Positions 58,014-64,000 of a stretch of 64,000 bases of DNA are shown one piece after another. A program made the position numbers and the translations under genes. Position 1 is the stretch's first letter. The number at the start of each line of letters is the position of its first letter. Source of the stretch: Geomonas anaerohicana (GTDB taxonomy: Bacteria; Desulfobacterota; Desulfuromonadia; Geobacterales; Geobacteraceae); NCBI RefSeq assembly GCF_016458305.1, contig NZ_JAEMHL010000001.1:310001-374000 (forward strand). The letters are read 5' to 3'. A model generated the notes under the pieces. That model was given only the letters and a program-made list of their open reading frames with translations, was not told the origin of the DNA and made no database searches.

Positions 58014-58532
58014 TCACCTCGGCTTGCGCGGCCCCGGTGCGAAGTAACGCCCCACCTTGGCATCCATCTCGTCGATCCAGCCCGCCTTCGATTCCGGAAA
58101 GGCGTCTGCGTACGGTACGTAGGGCTTGATATCGAGGATGGGTGTCCCATCCAGCAGATCCACCCCGCGCAGGTGCAGCGTCTTTCCTTCCACCCTGACC
58201 AGTTCCACGGCCGACAGGCCGATGGAATTGGGGCGATGCGGCGACCTGGTCGCCAGGACGCCGCGTTTGGGTCCCCCGCGCGGAGGCTTCACGTTGCTTT
58301 TCCACCCCTCGCTGAGGTGGAACGCGAAGATGAGCCACAGCCGTTGGAACCCTCCCAGGTCCTGGACCGCCTTTTCATCCAGCCAGTCCTGGAGCTCCAG
58401 GGTCGCAGTGGCAAAGTCGCCGGTCTCGGTTCCTGCAACCACCGTGCTTTGATGCGGGGCGTCGATGCGGCGGGAATAGGGGGAACGCAACAGGCCGATG
58501 GGGCGATAGGTAAAGTGCTGCTCGTGGATCAT
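58014..58532 (-). CDS. trmO: tRNA (N6-threonylcarbamoyladenosine37-N6)-methyltransferase TrmO
   Basis: A 172-residue SAM-dependent methyltransferase of the TsaA/TrmO beta-barrel family that methylates t6A37 in tRNA-Thr. Visible motifs: FTYRPIGLLRSPY, DLGGFQRLWLIFAFHLSEGW, KRGVLATRSPHRPNSIGLS and the SAM-site segment LLDGTPILDIKPYVPYADAF, all diagnostic. It lacks the extra C-terminal domain of the E. coli enzyme (235 residues). AAAGGAAA lies ten bases before ATG. A promoter and hairpin lie upstream (58566-58698), so expression may be attenuated. Confidence 0.92.
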   Translation of the reverse strand: MIHEQHFTYRPIGLLRSPYSRRIDAPHQSTVVAGTETGDFATATLELQDWLDEKAVQDLGGFQRLWLIFAFHLSEGWKSNVKPPRGGPKRGVLATRSPHRPNSIGLSAVELVRVEGKTLHLRGVDLLDGTPILDIKPYVPYADAFPESKAGWIDEMDAKVGRYFAPGPRKPR

Positions 58533-58565
58533 GCGGTCGTACTTTCCTTTGTATGCAGTGGAGCG

Positions 58566-58663
58566 AAAAAGAAAGCCCTCGGCGCTGCCTGAGGGCTTTT
58601 CTATTGGGTCGGATGGGAAGATGGGGACGGTCCGTCCGGCAGCTTTGCCCCGTGGCTGCCTTG
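58566..58663 (-). ncRNA. Candidate short RNA or attenuated leader upstream of trmO
   Basis: Transcription from the promoter at 58670-58698 would start near 58663 and meet a Rho-independent terminator at 58599-58566 (stem AAAGCCCTC / GAGGGCTTT, 10-nt loop, then CTTTTT). The ~95-nt product could be a small RNA or a terminated leader of trmO, whose start is about 35 bases further on. An internal GGGGC...GTCCCC pairing (58648-58622) is possible. It matches no riboswitch class I recognise. Confidence 0.5.
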
Positions 58664-58669
58664 GCCGGT

Positions 58670-58698
58670 ACCCTAATGAAAATTCTTCTCCTTGTCAA
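58670..58698 (-). promoter_or_regulatory. Sigma-70 promoter upstream of trmO
   Basis: Minus strand: TTGACA (58698-58693), 17-bp spacer, TAGGGT (58675-58670). The -35 is perfect and the spacing ideal. Confidence 0.7.
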
Positions 58699-58711
58699 GG
58701 CAGGTGCACAG

Positions 58712-58791
58712 GTCGGCAATGCCCCTGTGGGGAGTGCCGACGGTTGAGCAGGCGGGCTGCCGGAATGGCGATGAAACAACCACTTTCATCG
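58712..58791. other. Two hairpins between the trmO promoter and a chemoreceptor gene
   Basis: GTCGGCA (58712) pairs with TGCCGAC (to 58741), with an inner GCCCC/GGGG pairing. CGATGAAA (58769-58776) pairs with TTTCATCG (58784-58791). Neither has a T-run. They could be operators or an uncharacterised structured RNA. The rest of the 58533-58933 gap is described in the neighbouring entries. Confidence 0.5.
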
Positions 58792-58841
58792 TCATAGCAG
58801 TCTCAACACATCCACTGACGATTTTTCTGACAGTCAAGTGC

Positions 58842-58869
58842 TTAAGTTGATCCAAGGTGGGACCGATAA
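58842..58869 (+). promoter_or_regulatory. Sigma-28 promoter of the chemoreceptor gene
   Basis: TTAAGTTG (58842-58849), 12-bp spacer, ACCGATAA (58862-58869), compared with TAAAGTTT-N11-GCCGATAA. The -10 is seven of eight; the spacer is one base long. The predicted start is about 55 nt before the ATG. Confidence 0.6.
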
Positions 58870-58933
58870 CCAATGTCACACGGGATCACTATGTCAGTAG
58901 TAGGAAGAGCTATGTCACCAAGGGGGAGAGTTC

Positions 58934-60568
58934 ATGCGGTGGTTTCTCGATCTGCAGATCAGATTCAAACTTGTGGGGGGCTTTTTAATTCTTGCCCTGA
59001 TCGCCGGCGGCATCAGTTGGATCGGCATCAGCAAGATCCGCGGTATTGGGACGGTGGACAAATGGCTGTATCAGAAGATAACGGTACCTCTCGGTGACAT
59101 CGGCGAGATGGCCGTGGGGTTCCAGCGGGTGCGGATCGGACTGCGTGAGCTGGTGGAGGCAACGGATCCTGCGGAAAAGAAAAAGGTCATAGCGTCCATC
59201 AAGAGCATCCGGGCGGAAATAGGCGACAACGTCAAGGCCGTGGAGAAAACGATAGAGACGCAGAAAGAGCGCGATCTACTCGAAGAGTACAAAATGGTCA
59301 GGGTCGAGTACGGGCAGCAGATAGAGAAAACAATCGCCCTGGCAGAGGCCAATAAGGATGAAGAGGCGCGCGCGGTGTTAAACGGCGCCGGCAAAAAGGC
59401 CGCCATGCACTATCAGGAGGTGATCGACCGGTTGGTGCAGGCGAAGCTGAAACAGGCCGAGTTGGCCTCAGCAGAAAATACACGGGTCGCCGATTCGGCC
59501 ACCAAGATGATGGCCGCGGCCGGTGTGGTCGGGATCGTTCTGGCCGTGGGCCTGGGACTGATCATCGCCGGCCTGATCAGCGCTCCGTTGCGCAAAGGGG
59601 TGGGCTTCGCCCAGGCGGTATCGGCGGGAGACCTGACCCAAAGCCTGGAACTGCGCCAAAACGACGAAGTGGGACAGCTCATCCACGCCCTCAACGAGAT
59701 GGTCGGGCGGCTGGGCCAGGTGGTCGCGGGGGTACGTTCCACTTCAGATCACGTGGTGATGGGGAGCCAGACGCTCGCCCAGGGCTCCGAAGAAATGAGC
59801 GAGGGTACTGCGAAGCAGGCTGCGGCTGCCGATGAGCTCTCCAGCAACCTGAAGCAGATGGACATGAATATCAGCAGCAATGCTGCCAATGCCGCCGAAA
59901 CGGAGAAGATAGCGGTGAAAAACGCGGTCGAGGCGCAGGAAGGCGGTGCGGCCGTGCAGCGCACCGTGCAGGCGATGCGCGAGATAACCGGCAAGATCAG
60001 CGTGATCGAAGAGATTGCCCGCCAGACCAACCTGCTGGCGCTCAACGCCGCCATCGAAGCCGCGCGCGCAGGAGAGCACGGCAAGGGGTTCGCCGTCGTC
60101 GCCACCGAGGTGCGCAAGCTGGCGGAAAGGAGCCAGACCGCGGCGGTGCAGATCAGCGGCCTTTCCTTCACCAGCGTCGAGGTCGCCGAAAAGGCGGGGC
60201 GGATGCTGGTGGAGATGGTGCCCAACATCGAGAAAACCGCGGAGTTGGTGCAGGAGATTTCCGCATCCTGCAAAGAACAGGAGGCCGGCACGCGGCAGAT
60301 CAATGGTGCGGTGCAGCAGTTGAACGAAATCATAGAGAAGAATGCCGCCGCCAGTGCGGAGATGGCCACGACGGCGGCGGAACTCAGTACGGAAGCGGAA
60401 GCGCTGCAGGCCAGCATCGCGTTTTTCCGGTCGGCGGACAAGGCCGGTCCGGCTGCGCATGCAGCGGCCGTGGCACGAACTGGCGGGCTGACGAAGGCCT
60501 CAAGACGTCGCTCCAGCCTCGTGCAGGAATGCTATGGCGAAAACGGTGATAGGGTTGCCCACGGCTAG
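58934..60568 (+). CDS. Methyl-accepting chemotaxis protein
   Basis: A 544-residue chemoreceptor. Helix 1 (residues about 11-30) and helix 2 (about 193-216) enclose a ~160-residue four-helix-bundle sensor of the 4HB_MCP type. HAMP follows, then a signalling domain with tip [25 protein letters not shown]. The ~40-residue tail after [11 protein letters not shown] is basic and ends without a CheR pentapeptide. GGGGGAGAG precedes ATG. A sigma-28-like promoter lies upstream and a 14-bp-stem terminator downstream, so it is monocistronic. Confidence 0.93.
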   Translation: MRWFLDLQIRFKLVGGFLILALIAGGISWIGISKIRGIGTVDKWLYQKITVPLGDIGEMAVGFQRVRIGLRELVEATDPAEKKKVIASIKSIRAEIGDNVKAVEKTIETQKERDLLEEYKMVRVEYGQQIEKTIALAEANKDEEARAVLNGAGKKAAMHYQEVIDRLVQAKLKQAELASAENTRVADSATKMMAAAGVVGIVLAVGLGLIIAGLISAPLRKGVGFAQAVSAGDLTQSLELRQNDEVGQLIHALNEMVGRLGQVVAGVRSTSDHVVMGSQTLAQGSEEMSEGTAKQAAAADELSSNLKQMDMNISSNAANAAETEKIAVKNAVEAQEGGAAVQRTVQAMREITGKISVIEEIARQTNLLALNAAIEAARAGEHGKGFAVVATEVRKLAERSQTAAVQISGLSFTSVEVAEKAGRMLVEMVPNIEKTAELVQEISASCKEQEAGTRQINGAVQQLNEIIEKNAAASAEMATTAAELSTEAEALQASIAFFRSADKAGPAAHAAAVARTGGLTKASRRRSSLVQECYGENGDRVAHG

Positions 60569-60682
60569 CTGATCCGGTTGTGGCGCTGCCGGAAAGGTGT
60601 GCTTACTAAAGGGTCTGCCTCGGCTGGGCCGTCCTGCAGACAGAATCGGGAGCCGGTGCTGGAAAACGAACCCTGCAATGAG

Positions 60683-60715
60683 AGAAGCCCCGTGGCTCGG
60701 CCACGGGGCTTCTTT
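60683..60715. terminator. Bidirectional terminator between chemoreceptor and triheme cytochrome genes
   Basis: Fourteen-bp perfect stem AGAAGCCCCGTGGC (60683-60696) / GCCACGGGGCTTCT (60700-60713), loop TCG, then TTTG. Confidence 0.9.
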
Positions 60716-60739
60716 GTTACAGTGCGGGGGGTGCGCCGC

Positions 60740-61159
60740 CTACTTGTCGTGGCAGGTGAGGCAGAGCGCGCTGTTCTTGTCGCTCTTGATCAGGTGCCCC
60801 TTGGCGGGGTTGAGCGGATCGTGGCAGGTGAGGCACCCGACGGCGCCGTTGACCATGATCATGTTGCGCTCCTCGGCGGAGATCGGCTTGTATCCGGGTT
60901 TCATGTCCACGTAGCTCTGGTAGATCATGCCGATGGGGTGCTCTCCGTTGAAGGAGTGCACGTGGGATCCCGGCCGGGTGGGGTCGTTGCGCAGGTTGAC
61001 CTCGACGTTGGGGCCGGCGGAGCCGTCATGGCAGCCGATGCATTCCTTGGAAAGCGGATCGATCTGCGGCGGCGGCGCGGCCGGAGCGGTGACCACCCCT
61101 GTTATCAGCAGGCCCGCTGCGAAAGCGACCAGTGCGGCATCTTTGAAACGATTGGACAT
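60740..61159 (-). CDS. Small periplasmic triheme c-type cytochrome
   Basis: A 139-residue exported protein: signal peptide to about residue 27, then three CxxCH motifs (CIGCH, CLTCH, CLTCH). The first is ~65 residues from the other two, which lie close together in the C-terminal 35 residues. It differs from the PpcA fold (71 residues, denser haems). Its role is probably periplasmic electron shuttling. GGAGGGAAGG precedes ATG. The upstream gene on the same strand encodes a small secreted protein 54 bases away, so the two may be co-transcribed from the sigma-54-like element at 61623-61638. Confidence 0.87.
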   Translation of the reverse strand: MSNRFKDAALVAFAAGLLITGVVTAPAAPPPQIDPLSKECIGCHDGSAGPNVEVNLRNDPTRPGSHVHSFNGEHPIGMIYQSYVDMKPGYKPISAEERNMIMVNGAVGCLTCHDPLNPAKGHLIKSDKNSALCLTCHDK

Positions 61160-61213
61160 CCTTCCCTCCAGTGCACGTGATGCCGTTCCTAATCGGCACC
61201 CGGCACCATTTCT

Positions 61214-61582
61214 TTAGAGTCTTTCGCCTTCTTTAGTGGACGTCGCCTGCGCGGTCGCGCTGGCGGAGCCCCAGGTGAAGGAGAGCCACGCCACCGAGAG
61301 CTGCTCTGTCATCTCCACAGGTTCTTTCACGCTGCCGCCTGCGATTTCCTCAGGAGTGCCGATGGGATTGCTGGCCTTGGCGCGCTCCACTTTCACCAGG
61401 TAGGCCCGCTGGGCCTCGACCGACTTCTGCAGCTGGAGGGAATAGGGGCATTTGCCGCGGACTTCGCCCGGGTCCGAGTCGTCTGCGTGCGCCGTCGCGG
61501 TGAGCGCGGGAGAGATGATGGTGAGCAGGGCAAGGGTGGTTATCGCTAAAAGCGTCGCTTTGATCGGGTTTGCGGTTTTCAT
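61214..61582 (-). CDS. Small secreted protein, unknown function
   Basis: A 122-residue protein with a signal peptide ending near ATAHA (residue about 33) and a mature part of ~90 residues. One Cys (GKCPYSLQLQ) and a helical KSVEAQRAYLVKVERAKA segment are followed by a Ser/Ala/Thr-rich tail. I do not recognise the family. AGGAGT lies before ATG. It is upstream of the triheme cytochrome and divergent from the NO reductase gene, which suggests but does not prove a link to that process. Confidence 0.7.
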   Translation of the reverse strand: MKTANPIKATLLAITTLALLTIISPALTATAHADDSDPGEVRGKCPYSLQLQKSVEAQRAYLVKVERAKASNPIGTPEEIAGGSVKEPVEMTEQLSVAWLSFTWGSASATAQATSTKEGERL

Positions 61583-61895
61583 GGCTGACTCCTGTACTGG
61601 TTCGGTACTTACCCGGGATCAGTACAAGGAGGGTGCCAAGCGGACAGTTTTTATCCTGAAGTATAACGTGTGTAATTACAGCTTATTAGACTGGTGGCTG
61701 ATCTCGTACTTGCAGGGTGCTGTTCAGGTGTTGCACAGCTGGCCGTTCGTGCCTGTTCAGGTTCTGCTCCCTCTTCCCTGGTCCTGTTCCTTTAGGACTG
61801 GATGGCGTAATCCGGACCGTGAGGGGTGGTCTAACGTTTGTGTTGGGGTACACTTACTCGCTTTGGAGGTAAAACTAGGCCTGCCGGAGGTTTAA
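61583..61895. other. Divergent regulatory region between the secreted-protein gene and norZ
   Basis: About 310 bases. An inverted repeat TCCTGTACTG (61590-61599) / CAGTACAAGGA (61620-61630) overlaps the sigma-54-like element. TATAAC (61662-61667) and the palindrome TGTAATTACA (61670-61679) lie further on. No clear norZ promoter or TTGA-N6-TCAA site was found in it. Confidence 0.45.
61623..61638 (-). promoter_or_regulatory. Sigma-54-like promoter of the secreted protein / triheme cytochrome genes
   Basis: Minus strand: TGGCACC-CTCC-TTGTA (61638-61623) against TGGCACN5TTGCA. Only the C of the -12 GC differs. The predicted start is about 30 nt before the ATG at 61582. Confidence 0.48.
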
Positions 61896-64000
61896 ATGAA
61901 CGTACCTGAAAGGAACCTGGTTCTCTCGCCCCGATGGCTGGTGACCGCCGTAATCACCTTCCTGTTCGGATTCACGGTGCTTGGCTATCTCGCCTACCGC
62001 AATTCCTACGACGGACCACCGGTCCCGCGGGAGGTGAGAACGACGGACGGTAAGGTGCTCTACTCCGGAGACGACGTCATCGCCGGGCAGCAGATCTTTC
62101 AGAAGCTGGGGCTGATGCAGTACGGCACCATTTTCGGCCACGGCGCATACCTCGGTCCCGATTTCACTGCCCAATACCTGCACCTGGGTGGCGAGAAGGA
62201 GGCGGGGTACTATGCAGCGCAAGGGCTGTCTGCTGCAGAGGCGGCAGCCAAGGTGCGCACCGAGCTGAAGGAAAACAGCTACGCCCCGGACGCGGGGCTG
62301 CTCACCTTCACTCCTGCGCGGGCGCGCGCCCATACGGAACTCATCGACTACTACCGCGGCTGGTTCGGGCCGACCCAGGTGCAGCAGGGGTTGCAGCGCC
62401 CCTACCTGAGCGACCCCGAGGAGATCAGGAAGCTCACCGCCTACTTCTCCTGGGCAGCCTGGGCAAGCACCGCACAGCGTCCCGGAACCGACCACTCCTA
62501 CACAAATAACTGGCCACCCGATGAGCTGTCGGGCAACCGTCCCACCTCCGGCATCCTGGTGTGGAGCGTGCTGAGCCTGGTTGCGCTTCTCTGCGGCACC
62601 GGCGCCATCCTGTTTGTCTTCGGCCGTTACGAATTCCTCGGCTGGCATACCGCCGAGGAGTACGCGGCCAAGATGGAGGCCCCGGAAAAGGTGGCGCTCA
62701 CCCCATCGCAACGCACGGTGGCGTGGTACTTCCTGGTCGTGGCAGGGCTCTTTTTGCTGCAGGGGCTCCTGGGCGGGGTCAATGCCCACTACCACGTGGA
62801 GCCCGCCGGCTTCTACGGCTTCTCAGTCGGGGACATCCTGCCGTACAACCTCTCCCGCATGTGGCACGTGCAGCTTGCCCTCTTCTTCGTCGCCTCCAGT
62901 TTCCTCGCCATGGGGATCTTCCTGACCCCCATGATCGCTGGCAAGGAGCCGCCGCACCAGGAAAAGCTGGCACTGGTTCTCCTGGGCGCGCTGGTGGTCG
63001 TGGTGCTGGGGAGCCTGACCGGGGAGGCGATGAGCCTCAAGGGCATGCTGGCCACCGGCGGCCCGTGGTTCTGGGTCGGCTCGCAGGGGTGGGAATACCT
63101 CGACCTGGGACGGTTGTGGCAGATACTGCTGACGGTGGGGATGCTGATCTGGCTGGTGATCCTGGTGCGCGGCATGAGGGACAGGCTGCGTGGGGAGCAT
63201 CCCGGCAACATGCCCTGGCTCTTCGTCTACAGCGCCGTTTCCATTCCACTTTTCTATGCGGCCGGGATGCTCTACGGCAAGGCGTCCCACTTCAACCAGG
63301 TGGAGTTCTGGCGCTTCTGGGTGGTGCACCTCTGGGTAGAGGATTTCCTGGAGCTCTTCACCACCATCATGGTGGCCTACGTCTTCATGCTGCTCGGGGT
63401 GGTACGGGCGCGGGTCGCCACCACCATCATTTACCTGGATATCATCCTCTACTCGATAGGCGGCGTGCTGGGGACCATGCACCATCTCTACTTCAGCGGA
63501 CAGCCCGAGGTGCACATGGCGTTCGGTGCCTGTTTCTCAGCCCTGGAGGTGATTCCCCTCCTGCTGCTCACCTACGAGGCGTGGAAGTTCATGGGGCTGG
63601 GCGCCCCGGCGGGGAGTTCCATGCTCAGTACCGCCGCCGATATGTTCCCGCACAAGTGGGCGGTCATGTTCCTGATTGCGGTGGGATTCTGGAACTTCCT
63701 GGGCGCCGGGGTGTTCGGCTTCCTGATCAACCTCCCCATCGTGAGCTACTACGAGATCGGTACCCAGTGGACCGCCAACCACGGGCACGGCGCCATGATG
63801 GGTGTCTACGGCATGCTCTCGCTGGGCTTCTTCATGTTCGTCGCGCGCTACTTCGTCCCACTGGATCGTGCCAGCAACCGCGCCATGGCCATCGCCTTCT
63901 GGTGTACCAACCTGGGGCTTGCCTGCATGCTGTTCCTGAACCTCTTCCCGGTGGGTCTTTTGCAGCTGAAAAAGATCCTGACCACCTCGTACTGGCAGGG
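61896..64000 (+). CDS. norZ: Quinol-dependent nitric oxide reductase (qNor), 3' end outside window
   Basis: A membrane enzyme that reduces NO to N2O with electrons from quinol. The frame is open from ATG 61896 to the window edge (701 codons). An N-terminal helix and an extended periplasmic region (VIAGQQIFQKLGLMQYGTIF) are fused to the haem-copper-like core, the mark of single-subunit qNor. His ligands to haem b, haem b3 and FeB are seen in RMWHVQLALFF, VVHLWVEDFLELF with the conserved Glu, GTMHHLYFSG and NHGHGAMMGVYGML. GGAGG (61886-61890) is six bases from ATG. In an organism not obviously denitrifying it most likely detoxifies NO. The last ~50 residues may lie outside. Confidence 0.93.
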   Translation, partial: MNVPERNLVLSPRWLVTAVITFLFGFTVLGYLAYRNSYDGPPVPREVRTTDGKVLYSGDDVIAGQQIFQKLGLMQYGTIFGHGAYLGPDFTAQYLHLGGEKEAGYYAAQGLSAAEAAAKVRTELKENSYAPDAGLLTFTPARARAHTELIDYYRGWFGPTQVQQGLQRPYLSDPEEIRKLTAYFSWAAWASTAQRPGTDHSYTNNWPPDELSGNRPTSGILVWSVLSLVALLCGTGAILFVFGRYEFLGWHTAEEYAAKMEAPEKVALTPSQRTVAWYFLVVAGLFLLQGLLGGVNAHYHVEPAGFYGFSVGDILPYNLSRMWHVQLALFFVASSFLAMGIFLTPMIAGKEPPHQEKLALVLLGALVVVVLGSLTGEAMSLKGMLATGGPWFWVGSQGWEYLDLGRLWQILLTVGMLIWLVILVRGMRDRLRGEHPGNMPWLFVYSAVSIPLFYAAGMLYGKASHFNQVEFWRFWVVHLWVEDFLELFTTIMVAYVFMLLGVVRARVATTIIYLDIILYSIGGVLGTMHHLYFSGQPEVHMAFGACFSALEVIPLLLLTYEAWKFMGLGAPAGSSMLSTAADMFPHKWAVMFLIAVGFWNFLGAGVFGFLINLPIVSYYEIGTQWTANHGHGAMMGVYGMLSLGFFMFVARYFVPLDRASNRAMAIAFWCTNLGLACMLFLNLFPVGLLQLKKILTTSYWQ

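Overview
The window (about 63% GC by eye) looks like chromosome from a member of the Geobacteraceae (Geobacter/Geomonas/Citrifermentans group). The grounds are a CbcL-type c/b cytochrome fusion, an OmpB-like secreted multicopper oxidase, an octaheme HAO-family cytochrome, many c-di-GMP and chemotaxis genes, and intergenic spaces packed with GC-rich palindromic repeats. This assignment rests on gene content, not on a database match.

Layout. 1-7000: 3' end of a class A penicillin-binding protein, hup (HU), rhlE, a flavodiiron protein and priA. 7033-11696 (minus): cbcL, then a B12-binding radical SAM enzyme coupled to a small conserved gene. 11851-15835: glmU and glmS (UDP-GlcNAc synthesis) and dcd. 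16082-17809 (minus): a hybrid histidine kinase. 18090-26078: the CO system. 26667-32710: a REC-PilZ protein, uvrD/pcrA, a lipoprotein, pdxA and a monofunctional transglycosylase. 33022-37546: an HD-GYP response regulator next to a GGDEF cyclase, then a PP-loop ATPase. 37904-40660: a PilB-like protein that has lost its Walker A motif, followed by pilT. 40809-45041: a chemoreceptor, an aminotransferase and a hydrolase, separated by three copies of a long inverted repeat. 45511-49704: a small Lys-rich secreted protein and the multicopper oxidase. 49837-60568: a chemoreceptor, ppc, small envelope proteins, the octaheme cytochrome, a lone TSCPD protein, trmO and another chemoreceptor. 60740-64000: a triheme cytochrome, a secreted protein and the 5' part of a quinol-type NO reductase.

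The most coherent system is the CO locus. A CooA homologue keeps the Pro2 and His haem ligands but has Ser in place of the redox-switch Cys. It precedes a perfect CooA operator (TGTCG-N6-CGACA) at 19216-19231, placed at about -41 to a predicted promoter. Downstream lie a fused NiFe-hydrogenase small subunit/ferredoxin, a NuoC-like subunit, a CooH-like large subunit, hypA, cooF, cooS and a cooC with a 19-His N-terminal tail. No membrane subunits (CooM/CooK) are encoded here, so the locus may make a soluble or loosely attached CO:H+ oxidoreductase. Near-identical repeat clusters flank it.

Regulatory sites that could be read directly include sigma-28-like promoters in front of all three chemoreceptor genes, an FNR/DNR-type palindrome between the octaheme cytochrome and the TSCPD gene, two sigma-54-like elements, and a promoter-terminator pair upstream of trmO that may define a short RNA. 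Nitrogen-oxide or oxygen defence is suggested by the flavodiiron protein, the HAO-family cytochrome and the NO reductase. No tRNA, rRNA, CRISPR array, insertion sequence or prophage was seen.
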